64,000 bases of DNA from Deinococcus rubellus (GCF_025244745.1 NZ_CP104213.1:186001-250000), one strand, 5' to 3'; counted from the first letter of the stretch, positions 8,258 to 16,024 are shown. The notes: a model not told the origin generated them from the sequence alone. Program-made: numbers and translations.

Positions 8258-8521
8258 ATGCAGATTCAACTCGCTCATCTCGATATTCAGGGCCAAAGCT
8301 GTGCAATCTTCGCGGCAAATGCCCAAGACAATACTGACAGTATGCGCCAATCCCTGCTAGCAGACCTCATAAGAGAAGCAAGGCAACAGGGGCTTCGAGT
8401 TGATAAAGCCGCTCTCGTGTACCAGCAGTATGGAAATGAGCACTACTACGGCCACAAAGATTTAACAGGCTATTTGAGCAACAATGGCATATCACGATGG
8501 ACACACACCATCACAATTTGA
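8258..8521 (+). CDS. Small hypothetical protein next to YjzC-like gene
   Basis: 87 residues with no family I recognise. AAGGCGGTG precedes the ATG. It appears to be a compact alpha/beta protein: a beta start (MQIQLAHLDIQG), a long helix near residues 27-45, then a Tyr/His-rich part (YQQYGNEHYYGHKDLTGY) that could bind metal or act catalytically. It has no signal peptide or membrane segment. The tight link to the YjzC-like gene suggests they work together. Confidence 0.5.
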   Translation: MQIQLAHLDIQGQSCAIFAANAQDNTDSMRQSLLADLIREARQQGLRVDKAALVYQQYGNEHYYGHKDLTGYLSNNGISRWTHTITI

Positions 8522-8630
8522 TTAACTAATATTTTCCGTGAGGCAGTGGCGTGAGAACGTCCTGCCTCTTCTCATTGATCTGGCATCTACCGCAGCAACT
8601 ACGGCAGCTTCTGCCTCAGCTTGAATTGGC

Positions 8631-9089
8631 TTAGACGTGCGCCCAGATGCGCCTCTTGACGATCATGGCGACGTTGTGTTTGCTGGTGCCGTACTCCGCA
8701 GCGAGGGAAGCGTAGCTGCTGCCTCCCTGGGCATATTTGGCCCGTATCTCCACCACCTGCACCTCTGTCAACTTGGCTGAGGCATGGACCTCCCCTCTTG
8801 GGGCTCGACCTTTGGCTTGCTTATCGGCCATGTTGGTAGCGTGACTGCCTCTGAAGAGATGGTCTGGGTTGGCACATAGCGTGTTGTCACAACGGTGAAG
8901 AACATGCACTCCATCGGGAATTTCGCCTTCCAAGAGGGTGCTGACGTAGCGGTGAACCACCCATTGCTTCCCCGCAACTTTGACCACGCCATAACCCAGG
9001 CGATGGCGTGCGCCTGTCCACTCCCAACAGCCAGAAGGAGTGACAGCGAGCCTTGAGCTGAGGGGAGCAGGGAAAATCTCTTTCACCAT
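8631..9089 (-). CDS. HNH endonuclease with C-terminal HTH
   Basis: 152 residues. Residues about 18-100 form an HNH_3-type homing nuclease domain: WEWTGARHRLGYG, then HRCDNTLCANPDHLFRGS, where the first His is the general base and Asn-x-x-His the metal ligand. A C-terminal helix-turn-helix follows (LTEVQVVEIRAKYAQGG, then SYASLAAEYGTSKHNV), which should give target specificity. Such proteins are usually free-standing homing nucleases of phages and mobile elements. ATG start with only a weak ribosome binding site. Confidence 0.85.
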   Translation of the reverse strand: MVKEIFPAPLSSRLAVTPSGCWEWTGARHRLGYGVVKVAGKQWVVHRYVSTLLEGEIPDGVHVLHRCDNTLCANPDHLFRGSHATNMADKQAKGRAPRGEVHASAKLTEVQVVEIRAKYAQGGSSYASLAAEYGTSKHNVAMIVKRRIWAHV

Positions 9090-9098
9090 AAACTCAGC

Positions 9099-9527
9099 TC
9101 AATCTGAAGTGCCAGAGGATTCCGGCATGTCCTCAACTACCAAAATTCTCGCTTCAGCTTCCAGGCGCTTGATAAGTAACTTTCCTTTGTAAGTTAGTGC
9201 ATATATAGTAGACCTATCACGCTTATTTATCACTCTATTCCCGTCTCTACGCAGATCTCTTATCTTCATATATTCGAACTTAAACTGTAGGTATTCATTG
9301 ATCAAATTTATATTTGCCGAACCCTTAGATGACTCTGAATCTGGTATGTATGATACGATTGCGGAATCCACTTGATCAATAACGTCGAGCATATTTCCAT
9401 AAGAATCTCCACTGCTTTGTTTACCAAATTTAGAACTAACTATTGCACTAGAAACTATTAAGGAAATCGAAGCAATCCCGACCACAATCGCGATTGCGTT
9501 TAGCAGTCCTAAAGGATTATCACTCAT
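9099..9527 (-). CDS. Single-pass membrane protein with DNA-binding-like tail (unknown)
   Basis: 142 residues from the ATG at 9527, preceded by GAGGGGAGAG. One membrane segment lies at about 5-30 (LNAIAIVVGIASISLIVSSA). A cytoplasmic part of about 110 residues ends in a charged, winged-helix-like section (RDLRRDGNRVINKRDRSTIY and ALTYKGKLLIKRLEAEA). Its start overlaps the stop of the upstream membrane gene (ATGAGTGA), so the two are translationally coupled. AT-rich, unlike the chromosome. I do not recognise the family; a two-protein membrane module with a sensor or effector role is a guess from layout. Confidence 0.6.
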   Translation of the reverse strand: MSDNPLGLLNAIAIVVGIASISLIVSSAIVSSKFGKQSSGDSYGNMLDVIDQVDSAIVSYIPDSESSKGSANINLINEYLQFKFEYMKIRDLRRDGNRVINKRDRSTIYALTYKGKLLIKRLEAEARILVVEDMPESSGTSD

Positions 9528-9966
9528 CTTGCTCTCTCCCCTCAATCAATATCTGCACAATATTGAGTATTATAATAGAGCCTACGAGAACTTTGCTGAT
9601 AAATTTTAGAAATCTGAGAGTTTCTAAATCATGTTTTAAAACATCAGAAGAGGCATAAATGTATATACACAGTGAACACGAGACAAAGCTAATAAAAATT
9701 ATTATGGCACGTGCAAGCGTGCTCTTCTTGATCTTGGTGGCAGTGTCGCCCATAAGTGTAGCATTAAGCACCAATACGATTAAGAAAACATCGCCTTTAT
9801 AGTATAAATCTTCTATATTGACTTTTTTGGTCGTGTAAAGATCAATATACTTAAATGCGATAGCCAGCCAGCTGATCACGAAACTGAAAAACAACCATAT
9901 AAGGAAACGGGACAACACACTCCACCAATAGATCCAGTTAATTCTGGACAACATGTAGATATTCAC
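9520..9966 (-). CDS. Four-helix membrane protein (unknown), partner of next gene
   Basis: 148 residues with about four membrane spans near 15-38, 58-75, 84-108 and 122-142. Loops are short and lack known motifs. GTG start at 9966 with an in-frame ATG four codons later; neither has a clear Shine-Dalgarno. Strongly AT-rich, with codon use unlike the flanking chromosome. It overlaps the next gene by eight bases and is the last gene before the attachment site, a position often taken by recently acquired cargo. Function not recognised. Confidence 0.6.
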   Translation of the reverse strand: MNIYMLSRINWIYWWSVLSRFLIWLFFSFVISWLAIAFKYIDLYTTKKVNIEDLYYKGDVFLIVLVLNATLMGDTATKIKKSTLARAIIIFISFVSCSLCIYIYASSDVLKHDLETLRFLKFISKVLVGSIIILNIVQILIEGREQDE

Positions 9967-10159
9967 TGAAGAGGTAGACGTTATTCATCGTAATAAATAG
10001 TCTATCAGCCCAAGCACTAGCATCCCCTACGACCCTAGCCGAGTGGCTTCCGCAGCTGGTGCGCAACTTCGACGCAACTATGGAGCTAGAGGTGCAGTGA
10101 ATCAAGAGGCTCTAAATCCCCTAAAAGCTGTGCTGAACAGCAAAAATTCGTAGGAGAAA

Positions 10160-10207
10160 TGACTACGGATCAGAAGGCCAGGGGTTCGAATCCCTTCAGG
10201 CACACCA
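10160..10207 (+). repeat. Attachment site: 3' fragment of tRNA-Arg(ACG)
   Basis: From TGACTACGGATCAG the sequence matches the anticodon arm (loop CTACGGA, anticodon ACG), variable loop, T-arm (AGGGG-TTCGAAT-CCCTT), 3' acceptor strand and CCA of a tRNA-Arg. The first two bases of the 5' anticodon stem no longer pair and the rest of the 5' half is missing. This is the expected duplicate left by integration into a tRNA gene. The last 80 bases before it hold no gene. Confidence 0.85.
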
Positions 10208-10214
10208 CAAGAAA

Positions 10215-10237
10215 CCTCGTCTTCGGACGGGGTTTTT
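10215..10237 (+). terminator. Displaced tRNA-Arg terminator
   Basis: CCTCGTC-TTCG-GACGGGG followed by five T: a rho-independent terminator with a stable UUCG loop. It probably served the original tRNA-Arg and was separated from it by the integration. Confidence 0.85.
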
Positions 10238-10247
10238 CGTTGCGGGG

Positions 10248-10715
10248 TCAGTCTCGTGCGCTTTCCTCTCGCACCGCCAGCGCACCGGTAGACCACAGCG
10301 CCCACAACACCAGCAGCGGCTGGAAAGCCAGGCGAATGAGCCGCGAACGGTCGGTGCTGAGGCCGAACGCCGGGGTGCGGGTCAGGTACTGCGAGATATT
10401 ACCGGGAAAGACTGCCACGAAAAACGCCGCCGCCACCCGGCCCACCGTCCGGCGAGGCTTGAGTACGATCAGCGACGCGCCCAGCGACAGTTCCACGACG
10501 CCGGACGCCAGCACCACGAAATCCCGGTTCAGCGGCAGCGATCTGGGCACCTGCGCCTGAAAGTCCTGGCGCTTGCTGGTCAGGTGCGAGAAGCCCGCCA
10601 GCATCAGTGCGCCGCCCAGCAGCCAGCGGGCCGCCGTCTGAAGACCGGAAGTGGGGGGCGTCAGAGCAGTGCTGGCGGCGGAAGACCTGAATGGGGATGC
10701 TGGAGTGGCCGACAT
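10248..10715 (-). CDS. DoxX-like membrane protein
   Basis: About 155 residues from ATG 10715; a GTG five codons upstream is also possible. Four hydrophobic segments follow a short polar N-terminus, with the DoxX-family signature region RWLLGGALMLAGFSHL near residue 30 and a second ASGVVELSLGASLIV segment. DoxX-like proteins are inner-membrane proteins linked to redox or thiosulfate metabolism, though most have no assigned reaction. It is the first chromosomal gene after the integrated element. Confidence 0.7.
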   Translation of the reverse strand: MSATPASPFRSSAASTALTPPTSGLQTAARWLLGGALMLAGFSHLTSKRQDFQAQVPRSLPLNRDFVVLASGVVELSLGASLIVLKPRRTVGRVAAAFFVAVFPGNISQYLTRTPAFGLSTDRSRLIRLAFQPLLVLWALWSTGALAVREESARD

Positions 10716-10774
10716 GAACCAAGCTAACACCCTGAGTCGGGGGCAGCGTTCCAGCTTCGTTCATCACCGGACCG

Positions 10775-11914
10775 TCAGAATGAACGAAGCTCCTCAGGCA
10801 CCAGTTCTGAGGGGTAAAACTCGTCGCCGGACGCCTCACCTTTCGGCGGCCCAGCGTATTCATTCTCTGTTTCGTCGTAGAGCATCACCCGGTTGCGGCC
10901 CGCCAGCTTGGCCCGGTAAAGGGCCACGTCAGCGCGGGCCGCCGCGCTGGCCAGTTCCTCATCGCCCTTGCGAAAGGCCACCCCCACGCTGACCGTCAGG
11001 GCCACGCCCACCTGGGCCTGTTCCACACTGACCCGGATCACCTCGGCCAGTCTGGAAGCCGCTTGTGGGGTCGTCACCGGCAGCAGCACCAGAAACTCCT
11101 CGCCGCCCCAGCGCCCCACCGGCTGCGGCACCGGGCCGGTCAGTTGCCGCTGAATCATCTGCCCCACCAGCCACAGCAGCCGGTCGCCCTCGGCGTGGCC
11201 GTACTGGTCGTTGACCTGCTTGAAATGGTCAATGTCGACCATCATCACAGCGGCGGTGTCCGGGTCAGGCACCGCCTGGGCCTGCCAGAAGTCTTGCAGC
11301 GCCCGGCGGTTGGGCAGGGTGGTCAGGTCGTCGGTGTGGGCCAGCTTCCGGTAGACCCGCTGCGATTCGTGGGCCTCTTCCCACCACTGGCGGTAGAGGT
11401 AGAGCAGCGAGAACATCATTCCCGTCGTGGCCAGCATCAGCAGCGTGATCCAGCGCTCCGGCGAGGGCTGACGGGCCACCAGCACCACACTGACGCTGAA
11501 ATGCAGGGCGGCGTAGGGCAGGGCGGTGGCCAGCACCCAGCGGGGCCGCTGAAACAGGAAAATCCCGGCGAGGATCAGCAGCAGGCTCTGCTCACCGAAC
11601 AGGCCCAGACCGTCCTGACCGACCCAGCGGTAGATGTTGACCACCACGCCGTTGACGCACAGCGCCGCCACCAGCCACGCTTCGTAACGCGAGGCGTGCA
11701 TACGCCGCCGCTCCCACACACCGACCAGGATCAGGCCCAGCAGCGGCAGGTACAGCGGCCACCAGACCGGCACCAAGCCCAGCAGCGTGCCCCACAAGAT
11801 CACCAGCCCCAGTGGAATCGTGATCAGCAAGGTAGCCTTGAAGATCTGCTGGTGCTTGCGCCGCCGCTCCTGAATGGAAGCCGGTTCCGCCTGGGTGATG
11901 GTGGGTTGTTTCAA
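10775..11914 (-). CDS. Membrane diguanylate cyclase (GGDEF)
   Basis: Makes cyclic di-GMP from two GTP. About 379 residues from a TTG at 11914 with GGAG upstream; the frame stays open to 12001. Five or six membrane segments fill residues about 20-185 as the sensor part. The GGDEF domain covers about 205-365: HTDDLTTLPNRRAL at its start, VDIDHFKQVND, and the active site GRWGGEEF (GGEEF variant, normal for active cyclases). No RxxD inhibitory site is visible five residues before it. A short acidic tail follows. It stands alone. Confidence 0.88.
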   Translation of the reverse strand: MKQPTITQAEPASIQERRRKHQQIFKATLLITIPLGLVILWGTLLGLVPVWWPLYLPLLGLILVGVWERRRMHASRYEAWLVAALCVNGVVVNIYRWVGQDGLGLFGEQSLLLILAGIFLFQRPRWVLATALPYAALHFSVSVVLVARQPSPERWITLLMLATTGMMFSLLYLYRQWWEEAHESQRVYRKLAHTDDLTTLPNRRALQDFWQAQAVPDPDTAAVMMVDIDHFKQVNDQYGHAEGDRLLWLVGQMIQRQLTGPVPQPVGRWGGEEFLVLLPVTTPQAASRLAEVIRVSVEQAQVGVALTVSVGVAFRKGDEELASAAARADVALYRAKLAGRNRVMLYDETENEYAGPPKGEASGDEFYPSELVPEELRSF

Positions 11915-12086
11915 GTCTGCTCCACAAGCCCGCGCCTGATTTTTGCTCTCTGACCGCGCGCTCCAGCCGGGGAAAGCCGGGTGCTGGCCTGACAGTATCA
12001 AGCCGTTTCACACATTTTTCTTGCGTGCGGCATCCTGACTGTCTGTGAGAAAGTTACTATTCCGACTGAAGGCAGTGGACAGGTAC

Positions 12087-12440
12087 TTAAGGCAGGCGTA
12101 CCGGGTCGCAGTTGCCGCCAGGGGGGGAGTCCTGGGCGCTCTGGGCCACCACCACCCGCTCGTTCTTGCCGACGTAGCCGATGCAGCGGGCCAACGCATT
12201 CATGTATTCGGGGTCGCTGGCTTTGGCCTTGGCTTCCTGCAAGATCTGAACGTCTTGCTGCAACTGGGCCTGCTGACTGAGGGCCAGCGTGGTCTGCTGG
12301 GTCCAGGTCAGGGAGCGGTAGACGCTCTGGCCCAGCAGAAACGACATCTGCACGATGCCCAGCGCGGCGAGCAGACTGGCGATCATCATGGTCAGGGGCA
12401 GGCGGCGCACTTCCTCCCAGCGCGGCAAACGGAACTTCAT
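12087..12440 (-). CDS. DivIC/FtsB-like septum formation protein
   Basis: 117 residues: a short basic cytoplasmic N-terminus, one membrane helix (about 15-38), a coiled coil (about 45-75) and a small C-terminal domain with LARCIGYVGKNERVVV, matching the conserved end of FtsB/DivIC proteins, where the G-Y-x-x-x-x-E-x-V pattern is typical. These form a trimer with FtsL and FtsQ/DivIB that activates septal wall synthesis. The membrane topology and length fit. Not in a cell-division cluster here. Confidence 0.72.
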   Translation of the reverse strand: MKFRLPRWEEVRRLPLTMMIASLLAALGIVQMSFLLGQSVYRSLTWTQQTTLALSQQAQLQQDVQILQEAKAKASDPEYMNALARCIGYVGKNERVVVAQSAQDSPPGGNCDPVRLP

Positions 12441-12571
12441 CGGGTCTCAGTCTAGCGCCGCGCCGCCGCCGCACGTGAGTGTCCACCGAACGGGCCGGTC
12501 CACAACCGCCACAATTGGTCCATTCCGAAGCCGGTTCAGCCACCTCACCGCTTTGCACTACAGTACACGGC

Positions 12572-13015
12572 ATGTCTTCTCCTGCCCTGGCCGTGGCCAC
12601 GCTGGATTTTTCCGCCGCCCACGGCTGCGATATTCAGTTGCGCTTTTCCGACACCGATCAGATGGGCCACATCAACAACGCGGCCTACGCGATGTTTCTA
12701 GAAACGGCCCGGCTGGACCTGACCGCCTCGCTGGGCCTGAGTCAGCTGAAGGTGGTGCTGGCCCGCCTCGAACTCGATTACCGCCGCGAGGTCAAGCTGG
12801 GCCAGCGGGTACGGATTCTCACGGTCATCACGCATCTGGGCACGAGCAGCTGGTCCTATGCGTCCCGGCTGCTGGCCGACGGTGTGGTGGCCCTGGAAGC
12901 CCGTAGCGTGCAGGTGCAGGTGGGGCCGGACATGCGCCCGCAGCCGCTTGGCCCGGCACTCCGCTCGGCACTGACGACCTATCTCACCCTGCCCGTGCCG
13001 AGCGGCGCGCTGTGA
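12572..13015 (+). CDS. Acyl-CoA thioesterase (hotdog fold, YbgC-like)
   Basis: 147 residues. FSDTDQMGHINNAAY near residue 24 is the 4HBT signature, with the catalytic Asp in DTDxxGH. Hydrolyses acyl-CoA thioesters in the cytoplasm; substrate unknown. The ATG has TACAGT seven bases upstream (12559-12564), consistent with a leaderless mRNA; longer in-frame extensions are ignored for this reason. The stop overlaps the GTG of the next gene (GTGA), so the two are coupled. Confidence 0.85.
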   Translation: MSSPALAVATLDFSAAHGCDIQLRFSDTDQMGHINNAAYAMFLETARLDLTASLGLSQLKVVLARLELDYRREVKLGQRVRILTVITHLGTSSWSYASRLLADGVVALEARSVQVQVGPDMRPQPLGPALRSALTTYLTLPVPSGAL

Positions 13016-13302
13016 CCGGCGAGCGGAGCAGCGGCGACACAGTGCTGTATCAGGGCGATCCCTGGGTGCGGCTCGATACCCTGCCGCGCCTCATCGCCGA
13101 GAGCGTGCGCCGGACCCTCAGCGCCCACGGCATCGTTAGCGTGGTGCGCACGCCGTTTCAGTGGGTCATGGCCTCGCCGGTCATCGAGATCGAAACCGGC
13201 GGCTACATGGGCGACGTGGGCCTCTACGTGCCGCAGGTGCAGCACCGCGAGGCCAACACCCTGCTTGACCGGCTCAGCGACGAGGCCGACCGGCACGGCT
13301 GA
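13012..13302 (+). CDS. Small hypothetical protein, possibly DUF2007-like
   Basis: 96 residues, coupled to the thioesterase by a GTGA overlap. The layout (a helix that would discriminate two subunits, IVSVVRTPFQW, then LYVPQVQHREANTLLDRL) resembles the small DUF2007 signal-transduction-like ferredoxin fold, but the match is weak. No membrane segment or cysteines. Its operon partner suggests a link to acyl-CoA metabolism. Confidence 0.5.
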   Translation: MTGERSSGDTVLYQGDPWVRLDTLPRLIAESVRRTLSAHGIVSVVRTPFQWVMASPVIEIETGGYMGDVGLYVPQVQHREANTLLDRLSDEADRHG

Positions 13303-13340
13303 TTCATCACCTATGGAGCGGCTGATGGATGAACAACAAG

Positions 13341-13372
13341 AAAGGCCCGGAACGCTGGTGCGTCGGGCCTTT
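13341..13372. terminator. Bidirectional terminator
   Basis: AAAGGCCCG (13341-13349) pairs with CGGGCCTTT (13364-13372). It lies between the thioesterase operon and the oppositely oriented tRNA-Ala and can serve both. Confidence 0.75.
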
Positions 13373-13400
13373 CCTCCTCTGTTCTGGTAAAACTCTCTGT

Positions 13401-13476
<76 letters not shown>

Positions 13477-13612
13477 ACACCACTGAAACCCACCGCGTTT
13501 CAAGCTCAGATAGGTTAGCAGCGCTTCCCTGATCTGTCAACACCAGCTGCTGGCTCCCCTTGATGGAGTGGGCAAATCGCACAGGGAGCAGGTGCTAGAC
13601 TCGGCGGCAACT

Positions 13613-14278
13613 GTGCCCCGTCTCAATCTCGCTACCCTGACCGCCGAGGAGTTGCAGCACCTGCTCGGTGAAGCGGCGGCCCAGCGTCTGCTGCCGGACA
13701 TCAGCAGCGCCCGGCTGGCGGGACGGCCCTCACCCGGCCCCGAGGTCACCCACGAGCTGAGCTTTGAAGCCCGAGACGAGCGCGACTGGGGCGCGTCACC
13801 GGAGCAGTCGCGCAGTATCCGAGCGCTGGACCACGAGTTGCAGCAGCTCGGCGCGCAGCCCTTGGGAGTATTTTACGCTCCACAATTGGCCGGCGCACGC
13901 CACCAGCGCGCCTATCTGCTCGACCAGGATACGGCGCTGGCGCTGCGCTGGAGCGAGACGCCGGACGCCCAGACCCTGCCGCCGTTCGTGCAGGCGGTCA
14001 CGCTCAGCCGCGACAAGGCCAGCGGCATCGCGGCATCGCTGAGCAGCACCTCGGGCCTGCCGTTCTCGCCGGGCAGCAGTGAGGAACTCGACGTGCGGCT
14101 CCTGCCCGGCGCGGCCATGAGTGAGTTTCTGGCCGCCCACCGCCAGCTCGCCATCCGGCACGGGCGCGGGCAAAAGCTGATGGGCGAAGCAGACTGGATG
14201 CGGGCTTTTCAGACGGTGCGTCAGCTCAACTATCAGTCCTGGACCCGGCGCGGCCTGCTGCTGCGCGATGGCCGCTGA
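13613..14278 (+). CDS. Hypothetical protein
   Basis: About 221 residues from GTG 13613; TAGACT lies eleven bases upstream (13596-13601), and an in-frame GTG at 13568 would place the start before that hexamer. No signal peptide or membrane segment. Residues near 50-70 are acidic, and a DUF-like alpha/beta middle (LGVFYAPQLAG, AYLLDQDTALALRW) is visible, but I do not recognise a family. Codon use is normal for the window, so it is probably a real gene limited to this genus. Convergent with the following gene. Confidence 0.6.
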   Translation: MPRLNLATLTAEELQHLLGEAAAQRLLPDISSARLAGRPSPGPEVTHELSFEARDERDWGASPEQSRSIRALDHELQQLGAQPLGVFYAPQLAGARHQRAYLLDQDTALALRWSETPDAQTLPPFVQAVTLSRDKASGIAASLSSTSGLPFSPGSSEELDVRLLPGAAMSEFLAAHRQLAIRHGRGQKLMGEADWMRAFQTVRQLNYQSWTRRGLLLRDGR

Positions 14279-14310
14279 GCGCCGACCTCTCGGACTCCCT
14301 CCCAGGCGGC

Positions 14311-14541
14311 TTACTTGTCCGCCGTCAGCGGAATCAGGCAGTAGCGGCGGCGGGTCACCGGCGGGGCCACCTCGCCGACTTCGAGCAGGGTACTGATGCC
14401 CTCCTCACCGAGCCGCTCCACCTTGCTCAGGTAAGCGCGCACCGCTTCAGGACGGTCAAAGCGCCTGGGATGGGAATCGCCGTCCACATAGAGATCAAGC
14501 CAGGGCAGGTCGGACTGGGGAGCCGCCGCGTTCTGGGTCAT
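14311..14541 (-). CDS. Hypothetical small protein
   Basis: 76 residues; ATG 14541 overlaps the upstream gene's stop (TGATG), so it is translationally coupled to it. A single small alpha/beta domain with Trp and acidic residues (LPWLDLYVDGDSHPRRFD). No family recognised. Probably a partner of the coupled 129-residue protein. Confidence 0.6.
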   Translation of the reverse strand: MTQNAAAPQSDLPWLDLYVDGDSHPRRFDRPEAVRAYLSKVERLGEEGISTLLEVGEVAPPVTRRRYCLIPLTADK

Positions 14542-14930
14542 CACAGCTCCCGCAGATCTTCCCAGAGCTGCCAGCCCACCCCAGCAGGTGTGGCATCAAG
14601 CAGCGGCCCCAGCCCCTGCGAGGCGCTCAGGGCGTCGGCGTTGAGGTTCTCGGCACTGGGCCGGGCGTCATACATTTGCAGCACCGTGAACTGGTAAAAC
14701 GCCTGCGCGGCAGTGGGTTCGCCGTTCTCGAAAAAGGCGAAGGGGGGCGTGACCTTGTCCCACAACACATGCGCCTCGCCGAGTTCGTGCGGCAGGTAGT
14801 TCTCCAGGTCGAAATCCTCGAAGGTCTCGTTGCCCTCGTCGCCGGGGTGCCACAGGTAGCCTTGCAAAAGCCGCACCGCCGTCCGGCCCGAATGCGCAGG
14901 GCCAGCGGCGGGGGCGTCAGAGTTGCTCAC
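14541..14930 (-). CDS. Hypothetical acidic protein
   Basis: 129 residues, GTG start at 14930 with TAGAGT six bases upstream on the minus strand (14937-14942), the leaderless layout. Rich in acidic and aromatic residues (LQGYLWHPGDEGNETFEDFD). No signal or membrane segment and no recognised family. First gene of a two-gene unit. Confidence 0.6.
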   Translation of the reverse strand: MSNSDAPAAGPAHSGRTAVRLLQGYLWHPGDEGNETFEDFDLENYLPHELGEAHVLWDKVTPPFAFFENGEPTAAQAFYQFTVLQMYDARPSAENLNADALSASQGLGPLLDATPAGVGWQLWEDLREL

Positions 14931-14995
14931 GGCTCTACTCTACAGGCTGCGGGAAGGACGGAAGTAAGAACCCTTAAGAACAGTCTCTGATCCGT

Positions 14996-15622
14996 TCAAC
15001 CATCCAGCCAAGCCGCCAGCTCAGCCTCGAAGGCCGCTTGATCGTCGTGATGGTAGAGCAGGCCGTGAAATCCAGCAGCGTTGGCCGCGTCGATATTTTC
15101 CTGCACGTCGTCCACGAAGGCCACCTGCGCCGCCGGACACTGCATGGCCGCTTCAAGCGCCGCGAACGACTGCGGGTCGGGTTTCTTGACCCCGATCTCG
15201 TTGGAAAAGACCAGCGCATCGAAGCGGGCAAACTCGGGCCGGGCGCGCAGATGGTCGCTGACCACCGGGTAGTTGTTGCTCAGCAGCCCCACCCGAACCT
15301 GCGGCGGCAGGCTGGCAAGCAACGCGTACATCGGGGCGTTGTCGTGGATGCTGCCCAGGTAGAGCGCCTCGAATTCGGCGTAGGGCAGGCTGGCCCCGCT
15401 CTCCTGTTGCAGCGTGTCCCAGAACTGCGGCAGGGTCCAGGCCCCCACCTCGAGTTGCCGCACGTGCCGGAAATAGCTTTCTCTGATGTCTTCGGCGCTG
15501 ACGCCGCTGCGCTCGGCGACGTTGCCTGTCGAGCGCCCATCAAAGGTGCCGATGGTGAATACGCCGCCCCAATCGAAGGCGACATGTCGGGGGTGCAAAG
15601 GAGGCTGGGCAGATCGGGTCAT
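14996..15622 (-). CDS. HAD-superfamily hydrolase
   Basis: 208 residues. The haloacid-dehalogenase core is visible: motif I AFDWGGVFT near residue 15, a helical cap (about 30-100), motif II LLSNNYP, motif III IGVKKPDPQSF with the catalytic Lys, and motif IV VAFVDDVQENIDAA. The second Asp of motif I is a Gly (DWGGV in place of DxDxT), as in several HAD-IA members with unclear phosphatase activity, so substrate and even activity are open. Stands alone. Confidence 0.82.
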   Translation of the reverse strand: MTRSAQPPLHPRHVAFDWGGVFTIGTFDGRSTGNVAERSGVSAEDIRESYFRHVRQLEVGAWTLPQFWDTLQQESGASLPYAEFEALYLGSIHDNAPMYALLASLPPQVRVGLLSNNYPVVSDHLRARPEFARFDALVFSNEIGVKKPDPQSFAALEAAMQCPAAQVAFVDDVQENIDAANAAGFHGLLYHHDDQAAFEAELAAWLDG

Positions 15623-15876
15623 GCCGCGTATTATCGCCGAGCGGGCTTGACCTGGCGGCGGTCTGCTCTAGGCCACCCGGCGGCTGACATACACTCACGA
15701 GAGCTGAGGCCGGACGTCAGGCCCAACTCAAATCTAAGCGGAGATTTATGCTCTGCACATTCTCCATCAGCTTCAGCAGCGTACACTTGTTCACGGTTCC
15801 TGAGTTGGTTTGTTGCACCGCTTTTCTGTACAGAGGAATTGGAGGGAGTCGCCCACCTCCCACAACGGGCGTGCGA

Positions 15877-15921
15877 GCAGGCCGGGGTCGGCCACCAACT
15901 GGTTCGAGTCCAGTTGCCTGC
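15877..15921 (+). ncRNA. Candidate structured RNA: tRNA-like T-arm minihelix
   Basis: GCAGGC (15877-15882) pairs with GCCTGC (15916-15921), and inside it AACTGG-TTCGAGT-CCAGTT forms a perfect T-arm with the canonical loop; only 14 bases replace the D and anticodon arms. CCA-like bases follow at 15921-15923. A terminator stands 35 bases downstream, and TTGGTT/TACAGA (spacer 18) upstream could be a promoter. It could be a tRNA remnant or a small RNA. The gap 15623-16024 holds no protein gene. Confidence 0.35.
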
Positions 15922-15955
15922 CAAGACAAGAGAACACCCCAACGCAACACAAACG

Positions 15956-15982
15956 GCCACTTCCTGATGGGAGTGGCTTTTT
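15956..15982 (+). terminator. Rho-independent terminator
   Basis: GCCACT pairs with AGTGGC around a ten-base loop, then five T. No protein gene lies directly upstream on this strand, which implies a transcribed RNA in 15830-15950. Confidence 0.75.
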
Positions 15983-16024
15983 CGTTGTTGCGGCCCCGAC
16001 CAGCAGGCGCGCTAGCCTGAAAGC

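Larger units (their letters stand above)
1..10207. mobile_element. Integrative element in tRNA-Arg (right part)
   Basis: Seen: a tyrosine integrase, a primase-helicase, a restriction-modification set, an HNH nuclease and several orphan genes, all bounded on the right by the 3' half of a tRNA-Arg gene that has no 5' half. GC content and codon use are uneven, with an AT-rich patch at 9.1-10.0 kb, against the uniformly GC-rich chromosome after 10.2 kb. Known: integrases of this class recombine at tRNA 3' ends, rebuilding an intact tRNA at one junction and leaving a 3' duplicate at the other. Inference: the intact tRNA and the left end lie to the left of base 1. No conjugation or capsid genes are visible, so it could be a plasmid-derived element or a phage satellite. 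Confidence 0.82.
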
